A stretch of DNA of 64,000 bases from JAJFHI01 sp050633705 (GCA_050633705.1 JBOEGZ010000017.1:1-64000), one strand, 5' to 3'. Positions 45,232 to 54,094 are shown, numbered from the stretch's first letter. Notes: generated from the sequence alone by a model not told the origin. Numbers and translations: made by a program.

Positions 45232-45385
45232 ATGTCTATGCCACTCCGTGTTAATGAGAAGTCGCAATAAGTTTTGAATTTGTCCTATCTCTCGTTTTTT
45301 AAACGGGCAGATGTGTCTCATACCCCAGCCTGGAATGGTTTGAGCTAAGTGACCAACAATCGAACCGAAGTGTGGGAAAATCGCC

Positions 45386-46900
45386 TTGAGCACCGAACAG
45401 CCAGAATCGCCAAATCTGCAAAAGAAATCCGTCGACAAAGACCTGGGCAAACTCGGTCAGGTCGAGGATGCCACGCAGCAAATAAGTCGTAAGCTCATCG
45501 GGCCCGGATTGGGACTGTTGTTTCTTGCTGTTGCGGGAATTTTTGCGAGCACGCAGATCGGCAATTCATCAGAATCGGTCATTTTGATTATTGCAGCAGT
45601 CCTCGGCGGCTATATGGCGTTGAATATCGGTGCGAATGATGTCGCAAACAATGTTGGACCAGCCGTTGGTTCAAAAGCACTGACGATCTACGGTGCCTTG
45701 GTCGTTGCCGCCATTTTCGAATGTGCTGGTGCTTTGTTGGCTGGCGGTGACGTTGTCAAAACGATTTCGAAAGGGATCATTGATCCAAACGCTGTTGCCT
45801 CGTCTCAAATATTTATTTGGGCGATGCTGTCGGCGCTGATGGCCTCAGCGTTATGGGTCAACTTGGCGACATGGATCGGCGCTCCTGTATCAACCACACA
45901 CGCTGTGGTTGGTGGCGTCTTGGGTGCTGGTATCGCGTCATCAGGATTGGCAACGGTGAATTGGCCAATTATGGGGGCGATTGCTGCGAGTTGGGTCATT
46001 TCACCTTTGCTTGGTGGCGTCATTGCTGCTGGGTTTCTTGCTTTCATCAAAATCTTCATCATCTATCAAGATGATAAAATTGCTGCCGCCCGACGTTGGG
46101 TGCCGTGGTTGATTGCGCTCATGGTTTCTGCCTTCTCAGCCTATCTGATGATGAAGGGATTGAAGCGCATTTGGAAACCAGACATGACAGTCGTTGTGAT
46201 CGGTGCTATCGCGATGTTGCTTGGGTCGTGGCTTTTGTTAAATCCGGCAATAGCGCGCCAGTCCGAGGGGCTCGAGAATCGCAACCAATCTCTGCGAAAA
46301 CTCTTTCGTTATCCGCTTATATGTTCGGCGGCACTTTTATCATTTGCCCATGGTGCCAACGATGTCGCCAATGCGGTTGGCCCGTTGGCAGCGATCCTTT
46401 CGAGTGCGCAGACCGGAGAAATTGCCGCCAAAGTTGAATTGCCAATTTGGGTGATGTTGATTGGTGGTATTGGAATTAGTGTCGGGTTGTTTTTGTTCGG
46501 TCCGCGGCTCATCATAATGGTCGGTCAGCAAATCACCCGAATGAACCCTATGCGGGCATTTTGCGTTTCGCTATCTGCTGCGATTACTGTGATTATCGCG
46601 TCGGGCTTGGGGCTTCCGGTAAGTTCGACGCATATCGCAGTTGGCGCTGTATTTGGTGTTGGTTTCTTTCGAGAGCACTTCACGGCGCGTAGTAAACGCA
46701 GACGTAAATATGTTAACACGCATCCCGAGTTTCATGCCCATGGCGGTGCGCGTAAACCGACTGATCCCCAAGAGCTGATTAAGCGTAAACTCGTCCGCCG
46801 GTCGCATTTCTTGGTGATATTGGCTGCATGGTTGATCACAGTCCCTGCCGCCGCTTCAATCTCTGCGATGATCTTTTTTGCCATCTCAATGATGCAATAA
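45386..46900 (+). CDS. Inorganic phosphate transporter (Pit family)
   Basis: A 504-aa inner-membrane Pi:H+ or metal-phosphate symporter of the PiT/PHO4 family. Two inverted repeats each carry the signature: GANDVANNVGPAVGSKA and APVSTTHAVVGGVLG in the first half, HGANDVANAVGPLAAI and LPVSSTHIAVGAVFG in the second. About eleven hydrophobic segments. Start appears to be TTG at 45386, with GGGAAAA upstream, because no ATG occurs before the conserved domain except inside it. It is monocistronic. Confidence 0.92.
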   Translation: MSTEQPESPNLQKKSVDKDLGKLGQVEDATQQISRKLIGPGLGLLFLAVAGIFASTQIGNSSESVILIIAAVLGGYMALNIGANDVANNVGPAVGSKALTIYGALVVAAIFECAGALLAGGDVVKTISKGIIDPNAVASSQIFIWAMLSALMASALWVNLATWIGAPVSTTHAVVGGVLGAGIASSGLATVNWPIMGAIAASWVISPLLGGVIAAGFLAFIKIFIIYQDDKIAAARRWVPWLIALMVSAFSAYLMMKGLKRIWKPDMTVVVIGAIAMLLGSWLLLNPAIARQSEGLENRNQSLRKLFRYPLICSAALLSFAHGANDVANAVGPLAAILSSAQTGEIAAKVELPIWVMLIGGIGISVGLFLFGPRLIIMVGQQITRMNPMRAFCVSLSAAITVIIASGLGLPVSSTHIAVGAVFGVGFFREHFTARSKRRRKYVNTHPEFHAHGGARKPTDPQELIKRKLVRRSHFLVILAAWLITVPAAASISAMIFFAISMMQ

Positions 46901-47032
46901 GGACTTTGTCAGCCTAAAAAGCGATCTATGATATCGAGTTGAATGCGATATTGTGTGAGGCTGAAATTCGTCTTAACGGTTGGCATTTATGAGTGATGCT
47001 GGCAGGCGATCTGCACCAAAGGATACGACACA

Positions 47033-47986
47033 ATGCCACTCAGCGCGTTTGGTTGGAGTGACGATCAGCAAATAGAGTTTCGCCCTTTTGCTGATGCGGG
47101 GCTTTTACCTGGCCGTATTGTTGGGGAGCATCGTACGCACTATCAAGTTGCAACTGAGGTTGGCGAGCTAACAGCCGAGCTAGCTGGCCGTGTTCGAAAT
47201 GATGCCAACGAACGCTCAGATCTTCCAGGTGTTGGTGATTTTGTTGGCCTGCGGTTGTCGCAAGGCAGCGGGCCGGCGATCGTTGAAACGCGACTGGCGC
47301 GTCAAAGCGCAATAATCCGTAAAGCTGCTGGTGAAACACGGCCACAACTGATTGCGTCAAACGTTGACGTTGTTTTCATTGTCACGGCTCTGGATGGTGA
47401 TTTTAATCTGGAACGTTTGCAACGCTATTTGACATTGATTACAGACGGGCATGCTTTGCCGGTCATCATCATAAACAAGGCTGACATTGCGACAGGTTTA
47501 GAACAGGCGGTGGGTCAATTGGACAAGATGGCTCCGGAGGTTCCACGCCATGTGATAAGCGCGCGAGACAGCACAGATGTTGCGTGTCTTGAACGCTACT
47601 TTGAAGGCAACAAAACGATTGCGCTTGTTGGTTCGTCTGGCGTTGGCAAATCGACAATGACAAATCAGTTGTTGGGCGAAGACATTCAACGCACGCAGGC
47701 AGTGCGTGGTCATGATAACCGCGGGCGACATACAACGACACATCGCCAACTGTTCGTCCGACGACGTGGTGGCTTGATCATGGACACACCTGGCATGCGC
47801 GGGCTTGAGCTTTGGGAGGCTGAAGAGGATGTCTCCAGTGATCGCTTTGCCGATATTGATGCTCTTGCAACCCAATGCAAATTCCGCAATTGCCGCCATG
47901 ACACGGAGCCCAAGTGCGCCGTCCGCGCTGCCATCGAGCGTGGCGATTTATCCCCTGAGCATTTAGCGCAATACAACGCCCGTTGA
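47033..47986 (+). CDS. rsgA: Ribosome small-subunit-dependent GTPase A
   Basis: A 317-aa circularly permuted GTPase that helps 30S maturation. An N-terminal OB fold (PGRIVGEHRTHYQV), then G motifs in permuted order: NKAD (G4), ISARD (G5), GSSGVGKST (G1), HDNRGRHTTTH (G2) and DTPGMRGLE (G3). The C-terminal zinc finger is CKFRNCRHDTEPKCAV with Cys-Cys-His-Cys ligands. All expected elements are intact. AAGGA lies 9 nt before the ATG. Confidence 0.96.
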   Translation: MPLSAFGWSDDQQIEFRPFADAGLLPGRIVGEHRTHYQVATEVGELTAELAGRVRNDANERSDLPGVGDFVGLRLSQGSGPAIVETRLARQSAIIRKAAGETRPQLIASNVDVVFIVTALDGDFNLERLQRYLTLITDGHALPVIIINKADIATGLEQAVGQLDKMAPEVPRHVISARDSTDVACLERYFEGNKTIALVGSSGVGKSTMTNQLLGEDIQRTQAVRGHDNRGRHTTTHRQLFVRRRGGLIMDTPGMRGLELWEAEEDVSSDRFADIDALATQCKFRNCRHDTEPKCAVRAAIERGDLSPEHLAQYNAR

Positions 47987-48426
47987 ACAAAGCTGGTCAT
48001 GCAAGGCTACTACGCTTCCATGGAATGATTGATGCCGGAGAAAAAACTGGGAGATTGTGGTGGCGCAAAGGTGATTAAAAAAACACTGATGTCGACTAGG
48101 GGCTGGAACTCCCAAACTCCTGATTACAAAACGAGTACTATGCTTTGATTTTGGCTGTTAATTTTGTCGCTTGAAATCAGGGCTCACGAAACCTCTGCCT
48201 CATTTCCTAAGAAGGCGTTTTGCCCCGATCCCCCGACAGTGATTTCAACAACGGGCTGCTCATCTGCCGCGTTTTGAAAAAGGCATGAAGGCGGCGATAA
48301 ATTCAGTTCAAATACCGGAAAGTCCTTTGTCGAGGGGGAAAACGGACGCGCTCGCATCGCTACACAATTGGTGCGGTTGACCCGTACGAGCTATTTACAA
48401 CCAGTCAGTAGTGACAGAAATTTTAC
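47987..48426. other. Intergenic region holding a tRNA-like fragment
   Basis: No protein-coding gene is seen. The region marks the change from core genes (rsgA) to an accessory stretch. It contains a degenerate tRNA-Thr-like segment (listed separately). No clear rsgA terminator was found. Confidence 0.45.
48091..48138 (-). pseudogene. Possible tRNA-Thr(UGU) 3'-part remnant
   Basis: Read on the minus strand, the segment contains TTTTGTAATCAGGAG and GGGAGTTCCAGCCCCT, then AGTCGAC. This follows the order of a Thr(UGU) tRNA from the anticodon loop (TTTGTAA) through the T-arm to the acceptor end. The 5' anticodon-stem strand does not pair with TCAGG, the T-loop is off consensus, and no matching D-arm or 5' acceptor strand lies upstream. 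It is therefore not a working tRNA. It may be an att-site relic left by island integration, or chance similarity. Confidence 0.3.
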
Positions 48427-48987
48427 TCAGATAGAAATCCAGCTCACAACCAAATTCCATAGAGCAAAAACTCCGATTACGGCTTGGTAAAGCAAACCCA
48501 CGATTAGGAGTAAGAAAACTGTGAGTACTAGAATATCTGTCCAATCCCACTGATCGGAGCCATTTTCAGCCTTACGTTTTTTTCTCTCCAAGAGACGTTT
48601 TTCAGTCCGGTCAAATACTGTGTCGAATTCTGACTTTTTGAACCCGAGACCAACCAACTCATCAAGAACCGCATTTGGAATTTCATCCTTCGCCGAATTT
48701 TGCACAGATTTGGGCATGGTACCCCAGAAGTCCGAAAATGTTCCTCTGCAATCTCGATCCTTAAATATGCTGACACAATCATTATTCTTGACATCATCGT
48801 GGCCAGATAAGAAAAAAAATCTACCCGCTAATCTAAGGTCACCCATCTGTTTGAGAACATCGCCGTATAAATGAAAAAGTTCCGGGTCATACTTGGTATT
48901 GGCAAGCCGGCCTTGAAGGATTTCCTTCGCCCGCCACAAACGGCCCGACGAAATGGTTTCGCTCAACGTGTCTCGATAATCGGTCAT
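48427..48987 (-). CDS. TPR-like membrane-anchored protein (DUF6584-like)
   Basis: A 186-aa protein. The N-terminal ~70 residues (RLWRAKEILQGRLANTKYDP, then YGDVLKQMGDLRLAGRFFFLSG) look like a TPR hairpin and resemble DUF6584 proteins as I remember them. A charged linker (TEKRLLERKKRKAENG) and a single strong C-terminal membrane segment (ILVLTVFLLLIVGLLYQAVI) follow. No signal peptide is present, so it is probably tail-anchored with its domain in the cytoplasm. It lies in the accessory stretch after rsgA; such proteins often occur near toxin-immunity or other accessory genes. Confidence 0.65.
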   Translation of the reverse strand: MTDYRDTLSETISSGRLWRAKEILQGRLANTKYDPELFHLYGDVLKQMGDLRLAGRFFFLSGHDDVKNNDCVSIFKDRDCRGTFSDFWGTMPKSVQNSAKDEIPNAVLDELVGLGFKKSEFDTVFDRTEKRLLERKKRKAENGSDQWDWTDILVLTVFLLLIVGLLYQAVIGVFALWNLVVSWISI

Positions 48988-49050
48988 GTTATCACCAGGT
49001 GAGTTCAGTTTAACCAGTCTACCTGTTGTAGCATTGTCCGGAAATGCCCC

Positions 49051-49383
49051 TCACAAGACATGGACCTCATTCAGCGCGATCACTAATTTTCCCTCAGTAC
49101 GGTGGACCGTGAAAGTTGCTGTCAAGTCCGACCAGTTGCCGTTTGATGGAATGTTGAACCAAATTTCTCCCAGAGAACCATTGGGAGCCGGTTCGAAAAG
49201 ACATCCTATTTTATGGCCGAAGTCTTCGCGGGATGGATGCTGCTCGACTTTGCTGGCATCCTTGTGCTTTGCCTTGCTGGCTACCTCGAACTCTGATCGA
49301 AACCGACAGGTTGATTGGGCCGCATTGCGTGTTCGGATGCCGATGCTGCTGCACCCGTTCATGTCCATTTTTGCGGTTGGCAA
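49051..49383 (-). CDS. Hypothetical small protein (possible DUF7668-like C-terminus)
   Basis: A 110-aa frame. The second half (LGEIWFNIPSNGNWSDLTAT and the final LVIALNEVHVL) reads like a beta-rich domain ending and is reminiscent of DUF7668 proteins. The first 40 residues, with many Cys, Arg and Ser, look unlike protein-coding sequence, so the true start may be further inside or the gene may be 5'-truncated. It overlaps the small membrane frame upstream by 25 bp. Coding is plausible but not certain. Confidence 0.4.
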   Translation of the reverse strand: MPTAKMDMNGCSSIGIRTRNAAQSTCRFRSEFEVASKAKHKDASKVEQHPSREDFGHKIGCLFEPAPNGSLGEIWFNIPSNGNWSDLTATFTVHRTEGKLVIALNEVHVL

Positions 49384-49580
49384 ATGGTTGACGCATTACG
49401 AAGAGAGAAGACCTTGGCCACAAAATAGAAAAAGTATTTAAAAGCAAAGAACGGGAGCGAGGGAATCAGGCCGAAGACAAAAAACGCTCGTGCATCAGAG
49501 GTTGTAAGCCGTATGACCAGTCCGGCGAGGATGGCCTGAGCACCAAAGTATCCAATGAGAAGGCCGGTTGTCGAGCTCAT
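49359..49580 (-). CDS. Small membrane protein candidate
   Basis: A 73-aa frame with two hydrophobic segments (TGLLIGYFGAQAILAGLVI and FFVFGLIPSLPFFAFKYFFY) separated by a polar turn. This pattern is unlikely by chance on the antisense of a gene, since nothing is coded opposite. No strong ribosome-binding site and no family recognised. It lies upstream of the DUF7668-like frame on the same strand. Confidence 0.4.
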   Translation of the reverse strand: MSSTTGLLIGYFGAQAILAGLVIRLTTSDARAFFVFGLIPSLPFFAFKYFFYFVAKVFSLRNASTICQPQKWT

Positions 49581-49726
49581 GTGTTGATGCTCGGGTCCAT
49601 AATGACCATCTACTCAACAGCGTATGGTGTGAGCAGGCACCATGCATGCGTCTAAGCCAATGAATATCACGGCCAGCAGGTTTTGGATGATGCTAGCGCG
49701 TGACATCGTCAACACCCTTGATCGTT

Positions 49727-50344
49727 TTAGTTTTCTGCGAACAACAATCGCAAGTAGTTTTGAAACCCATCGGACTGGCGTTGGGTCCAAGTGGCGTCAT
49801 TCTTGGCATTGGCCATAATGAATCCGCCCTCGATAGTCGTCGTGATCATCTCGGCTAGGCTACGTGCAGTCACATCTGTTTTCGGTGGTCGGGCATCAAT
49901 CAAGTCTTGCAGCTTTTTCTCGAAAAGAGCGCTCCATCCATCAAGGCTTTCGTCGATGAACCGTTTCACCTCTTCGCCAAAGTGATGGCGTTCGTAGGTG
50001 TACGAAGCGAAGATGCAGCCTGGAAACGGCTTGCCGAGGCCATCCAGGTATTCATTGAACAACCGCAAGAAGATGATGACTCGCTCCAATGGGTCATCGC
50101 TTAGCTTGTCTGCGCGCTCCGCAAATTCGATAAACAGGTCGGCATCGTTCTTTGCGTAGCGCTCTAACACGGCCCGAGCCAGCTCAGCTTTGTTCTTGAA
50201 GTGATGAAAGAATGCGCCCTTCGTCAGGCTCGTTGCCTTGAGTACGTCATCGAGCGACATGCCAGCATAGCCCTTCTCCAGGGTAAGCTTTTCTGCTGCC
50301 GCAACAATGCGTTCACGTGTTTCTTCACCCTTGCTCTTCTTCAT
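49727..50344 (-). CDS. TetR family transcriptional regulator
   Basis: A 205-aa TetR/AcrR repressor. The N-terminal helix-turn-helix is RERIVAAAEKLTLEKGYAG, then SLDDVLKATSLTKGAFFHHF and KAELARAVLERY. The ligand domain has the FPGCIFASYTYE stretch typical of the TetR_C_11/C_33-like group that controls oxidative or xenobiotic response genes. The ATG at 50344 gives the usual N-terminus. It is divergent from the OsmC gene, and two palindromes of TetR-operator type lie in the shared promoter region, so it probably represses both units. Confidence 0.9.
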   Translation of the reverse strand: MKKSKGEETRERIVAAAEKLTLEKGYAGMSLDDVLKATSLTKGAFFHHFKNKAELARAVLERYAKNDADLFIEFAERADKLSDDPLERVIIFLRLFNEYLDGLGKPFPGCIFASYTYERHHFGEEVKRFIDESLDGWSALFEKKLQDLIDARPPKTDVTARSLAEMITTTIEGGFIMANAKNDATWTQRQSDGFQNYLRLLFAEN

Positions 50345-50437
50345 AAACCGACCAGTTCGTTCTTTAGCTATAGCGCAACATAAGTTTCCACATAACACGC
50401 TACAATGCAAAGAGTGAAAAATTTTTCAGATTCATAC

Positions 50438-50486
50438 TTGACACATACCAACCGGTCGGTTTTTATAAAGACAGACCGATCGGTCT
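50438..50486 (+). promoter_or_regulatory. osmC-like promoter with two TetR-type operators
   Basis: A consensus -35 TTGACA (50438-50443) is followed at 18-bp spacing by TTTATA (50462-50467). An imperfect palindrome centred on ACCGGTCGGT (50451-50460) fills the spacer, and a perfect 14-bp palindrome AGACCGATCGGTCT (50473-50486) lies just after the -10, at the likely transcription start. Both share the CGRTCGGT core. A related half-site, ACCGACCAGT, lies in the TetR leader near 50347-50356. Repressor binding would block polymerase directly. Confidence 0.8.
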
Positions 50487-50529
50487 AATTTTGAAGTAAA
50501 CACCAACAAGACTGACAATGGAGGAAAGA

Positions 50530-51186
50530 ATGTTTGGCATCGCGATGTTCAACACGAAGCGCAATATGCAACGGGCCACCGGAGCAATGCCCCAACCAAC
50601 CAACGGAGCAACTAATATGAAACCGGGACCAGACAGCCAAACGAGCACGACGAATGGCGTCGATGTCGACGACCTGATGGGCACAATCGAAGCCGTGTCA
50701 GAAAACGTTGAACTGGCTAAGTTCGAGTTTCGACTTGAAAACGAATGGGTCGATGGCGGCTTGAACCGTTCCGTCGTTCGCGACTTTTACGGCACGTGTC
50801 AGGACATTGATCATGCATCACCATTTGAACTCTACAATGACGAGCCGCTGGTGCTCCTGTCGGGAGACAAAGGACCAAATCCGGTCGAGAACCTGCTACA
50901 CGCACTTGCCGGCTGTATGACTACATCGATGGTCTATCATGCCGCCGCTAACGGCATGCCCGTCAAGAGCGTTAAAACCCGCTTCGAGGGCGACCTAGAT
51001 TTGCGGGGATTCCTGGGCATGTCTGACGACGTTCGGCGAGGATATCAGGGCATTCGGGCCGTATTCGACATCGACGGAGATTTTGACGAGAGGCAGAAGG
51101 CGGAACTCGTTGCGATGGCGACCAAGTTTTCACCGGTCTTCGACGTAATCACGAACGGTACGCCGGTCAACTGTAGCGTCGCGTAA
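50530..51186 (+). CDS. OsmC family protein
   Basis: A 218-aa OsmC/Ohr-fold protein. The core starts around LAKFEFRLENEW and has the catalytic Cys in NLLHALAGCMTTSMVYHAA. The second Cys of peroxidatic OsmC/Ohr enzymes is replaced: the segment reads KFSPVFDVITNGTPV. It therefore probably belongs to the YhfA-like or single-Cys group and may not reduce hydroperoxides by the classic mechanism. GGAGG lies 5 nt before ATG 50530; ATG 50617, with CGGAG 8 nt upstream, would give the more usual family length of about 190 aa. It is controlled by the divergent TetR gene. Confidence 0.87.
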   Translation: MFGIAMFNTKRNMQRATGAMPQPTNGATNMKPGPDSQTSTTNGVDVDDLMGTIEAVSENVELAKFEFRLENEWVDGGLNRSVVRDFYGTCQDIDHASPFELYNDEPLVLLSGDKGPNPVENLLHALAGCMTTSMVYHAAANGMPVKSVKTRFEGDLDLRGFLGMSDDVRRGYQGIRAVFDIDGDFDERQKAELVAMATKFSPVFDVITNGTPVNCSVA

Positions 51187-51237
51187 GAGACGGTAAATGA
51201 CCTTAGCACCTGCAAACAAGAGCGAGCGTCGAAACAC

Positions 51238-51324
51238 GCATCGACCGTCATCATCCTTGGCGCCGGCAATGCTGGGCTCGATCGTGAAGGGCCGATCCTC
51301 TTGTATCGACGAAGCAGATACTAA
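51238..51324 (+). pseudogene. FAD/NAD-binding oxidoreductase N-terminal remnant
   Basis: A 28-codon stretch reads ASTVIILGAGNAGLDREGPI before a stop. TVIILGAGNAGL is a textbook Rossmann dinucleotide loop (GxGxxG) at the start of FAD-dependent oxidoreductases. The only nearby ATG (51197) is in another frame, and nothing after the loop matches the family. It is a truncated relic. FAD oxidoreductases often follow osmC-like genes in related operons, which fits its position 50 bp after the OsmC stop. Confidence 0.55.
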
Positions 51325-51339
51325 TACCTGATAGTGATC

Positions 51340-52076
51340 ATGCAGCGATTTCTAATCAAGTGTTTTATACAATCGATCGGATTGGCGAATGGATTGAGCA
51401 CGACGACGTGGTTACTGATAGTTGCTCTTTTGCTATGCTTTTTGGTCGGCCCCAACTTTGGCCCTGTACCGCTGGCATTGAGTGGTCAAACGTCGTTTGA
51501 GTTAAGTGTTCTTGCACTACTGGCCAGCTTTGCAGTTGGTTTCAGTGTGATAATTTATTTCGCATTCGTATCTGAGAAATTTGGTGCCGTTGCTTTCCGG
51601 AGCTGGCTAAAAGATCAAGCCTTACTGGCGGCTGCCGGAATAACACCAGTTATTGTCGGTGCAATCTTCGGTATCGTTTGGGGTGCCGTCACTTTGATGA
51701 GCGCTCAACAGCTCAGGCCACAACTAGATATCTGGCATGTTGACGGCTTTCGTGTTGGCGTGGGTGTTTTCGCAGCAGCGGCACTGTCATGGAGGATATC
51801 GTAGCGCGTGGACACTTTATGAATAAACTTGAGCAACTCGAGTTCTCGAAATGGTTTCAAGCACTTGCTTCGGCAATCGTATGTGCCTTGTATCACTCAA
51901 TATGGTCTTTTCACATTGAAGCCTTCATTGCCAGCATTGTGTTTGGATTGGTGTTATCCGGTTTGTTTCTCTGGGGTAAACAGAGCCTCAGTCCAGTCAT
52001 CTGCTGCCACGTTCTCGCTGTCTTGATCTCTGAACCCTTCGCAACAAAGCTGCTCTTCTGGACGGCTGCTTTATAG
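51340..52076 (+). pseudogene. CPBP-type intramembrane protease, frameshifted
   Basis: Two overlapping frames together read as one CPBP (Abi/CAAX-like) membrane protease of about 245 codons. The first (51340-51804) gives the N-terminal membrane helices. The second begins in another frame at about 51789 with MEDIVARGHFMNKLEQ (the EExxxR motif, here EDIVAR), then VCALYHSIWSFHIEAFIAS (FxxxH motif) and FLWGKQSLSPVICCHVLAVL (HxxxN/D-like). The shift equals loss of one nucleotide around 51780-51789. Unless ribosomal frameshifting occurs, the catalytic half is not made. Confidence 0.65.
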
Positions 52077-52484
52077 AATCCTCGATAGAAAGGTGGCTCC
52101 GACTGTTGCCGCGATCCCGCGATTGCGATGCAATGACTACTTGGCAGACAAACGCGTAGTTTGTGCGTTGCAGTTCTTCGACATGCGGCCATGTTCGCCT
52201 TTACCATCGAGTTTGGATGACAAGTATCAAGTATGTTGCAATTGTTCAGGTCCAGAAATGACCTAATCGCAACCTGTTTCGAATGCATCGAATTTGTCTG
52301 ATGTTGATGCCAGAGCGAAAGAGGACATCTTGCACATGGATCGGTGTGAGTGACCCAAAGGGGACGTCGAGTTGTTTCTGTTAAATGCTAAGTTCAGATC
52401 AATTGAGCCTTTACCAAGTATCCGTGCTAAACTGCACGCGTGATCTCCCTGTCTTGCCTGAATTTGGTCCGAGCGTACTGGAGG
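52077..52484. other. Intergenic region between CPBP remnant and glpD
   Basis: No gene, terminator or RNA structure could be supported in these 408 bases. Frames on either strand lack coding character. Confidence 0.45.
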
Positions 52485-54005
52485 TTAAGCCGCATTGTCC
52501 ATTAGTCGGGACTTGTTGCGTTCGAACCATTCCGACAGTTGTGTCACCTCACCCTTGTCAAAACGAAGGCCGAGTTTTGATCGGCGCCAGAGCACGTCGT
52601 CAACTGTTACGGCCCACTCATGGCGCACCATGTGCTCGATCTCGCGTTGATAGAGCCCGTGCCCAAAATGAATACCGGCATCAGCTTCGTGTTTGGCCCC
52701 GTTGAATATCTCGAAAGAAATCGTGCCATAGGATTTGACGAGCCGATGAGCGGTGAACGTGTCAAGAAATGAGTATGCCGTTGTAAGCCGATCGACCAAC
52801 TCGTCCACTCCGTCGATTGGAAAGGTGCCGCCGGGAAGTGCTTCACGTCCCGTCCAACTTCCACAAGCGCTGAGGTCGGGTGGTGTCAGTTCATCACCGA
52901 TACGATCCATCGCTTCTTCGGCCAAGCGGCGATAAGTCGTGATCTTTCCGCCAAAGATGTTCAAGAGCCCAGGCTCGCCTGCGCGTCCTTCGAGTTTGAG
53001 CCGATAATCCCGTGTGGCTTCCTGCGCGGCACTCGCGCCATCATCGAACAGTGGACGCACGGCGGAAAACGTCCAATGTACATCGTCGATTGTCACAGGG
53101 TCACGAAGATATTCCGACACTGCGTCGCAGAGATACTCAATTTCCTTAGCCGAAATGCGCACATCGTCTAGATCTCCCGTGTAGTCTTGATCGGTGGTGC
53201 CGATCATTGTGAAATCGTCTTCGTAAGGCACAGCAAACAGAACGCGTCCGTCGGCATTTTGGAATATATAGGCGCGATCGTGAGGAAGCACGCGTTGCAC
53301 CACAATATGACTCCCTTGCACCAAACGCACGTTGTCAGGTGCGTTTGTTCCCGTAACGCTGGTTAGAATAGAGTCAACCCACGGTCCGGCAGCGTTGACT
53401 AAAAAACGCGCCTGGACAACGGACGTTTTGCCCGCGCCGTCGCGAGTTTCAATTCGCCAATGATTGCCGTCGCGTCTGGCTTGCGTCACTTCCGTCCGTG
53501 TCTTTATGACAGCACCACGATTGGCGGCGTCTCGTGCATTCAGCGTGACCAGTCGTGCATCATCGACCCAGCAGTCGGAGTATTCGAATGCTTTTACGTA
53601 CTTAGAATGCAGTGGTTTTCCGGTAATGTCCTTGCGCAAATCGAGCACACGCGTTGCCGGCAATTGTTTGCGCCCGCCTATGTGGTCGTAGAGGAAAAGT
53701 CCAAGCCGCAAAAGCCAGGCGGGCCGCAATCCTTTGTGATAGGGGAGGACAAAACGCAATGGCGAGATGATGTGTGGTGCTATCGACCACAGAACTTCAC
53801 GCTCGGTCAACGCTTCGCGGACAAGTCGAAACTCATAATGTTCCAGATACCGCAATCCGCCATGAATAAGCTTAGTGGAACCAGATGACGTGCCACACGC
53901 GAGATCGTTCTTCTCTGCCAGGAAAACAGAATAGCCCCGCCCAGCGGCATCCCGAGCAATGCCACATCCATTGATGCCGCCGCCAATGATCGCGATATCA
54001 TACAT
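52485..54005 (-). CDS. glpD: Aerobic glycerol-3-phosphate dehydrogenase
   Basis: A 506-aa membrane-associated FAD enzyme oxidising glycerol 3-phosphate to dihydroxyacetone phosphate and reducing quinone. The FAD loop IIGGGINGCGIARDAAGRG is at the N-terminus, followed by AEKNDLACGTSSGSTKLIHG and GGLRYLEHYEF, the GlpD signature. NAAGPWVD and NIFGGKITTYRRLAEEA are typical later motifs. It lies next to glpR on the same strand, divergent from the glycerol transport operon. Three ACGAA elements 10 bp apart lie upstream at 54065-54094, likely the GlpR operator. Confidence 0.95.
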   Translation of the reverse strand: MYDIAIIGGGINGCGIARDAAGRGYSVFLAEKNDLACGTSSGSTKLIHGGLRYLEHYEFRLVREALTEREVLWSIAPHIISPLRFVLPYHKGLRPAWLLRLGLFLYDHIGGRKQLPATRVLDLRKDITGKPLHSKYVKAFEYSDCWVDDARLVTLNARDAANRGAVIKTRTEVTQARRDGNHWRIETRDGAGKTSVVQARFLVNAAGPWVDSILTSVTGTNAPDNVRLVQGSHIVVQRVLPHDRAYIFQNADGRVLFAVPYEDDFTMIGTTDQDYTGDLDDVRISAKEIEYLCDAVSEYLRDPVTIDDVHWTFSAVRPLFDDGASAAQEATRDYRLKLEGRAGEPGLLNIFGGKITTYRRLAEEAMDRIGDELTPPDLSACGSWTGREALPGGTFPIDGVDELVDRLTTAYSFLDTFTAHRLVKSYGTISFEIFNGAKHEADAGIHFGHGLYQREIEHMVRHEWAVTVDDVLWRRSKLGLRFDKGEVTQLSEWFERNKSRLMDNAA

Positions 54006-54064
54006 CACCGGTTCTCGTTACTGGCCGGGCAAGGCGCACGCCATAGACGCGAAATGCGTCTAAT

Positions 54065-54094
54065 AACGAAAAAATACGAACCCAAACGAAAAAA
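54065..54094 (-). promoter_or_regulatory. Putative GlpR operator upstream of glpD
   Basis: Three phased copies at exactly 10-bp intervals: AACGAAAAAA (54065-54074), TACGAACCCA (54075-54084) and AACGAAAAAA (54085-54094), which on the minus strand read TTCGT repeats. The same TTCG element is repeated three times in front of the transport operon. DeoR-family regulators such as GlpR commonly bind such TTCG-containing direct repeats on one face of the helix. Confidence 0.65.

Noticed and set aside
49612..49706. About 30-codon minus-strand frame after the TetR gene (MSRASIIQNLLAVIFIG)
   Set aside because: Hydrophobic and possibly a relic of a membrane protein, but too short and without supporting signals.
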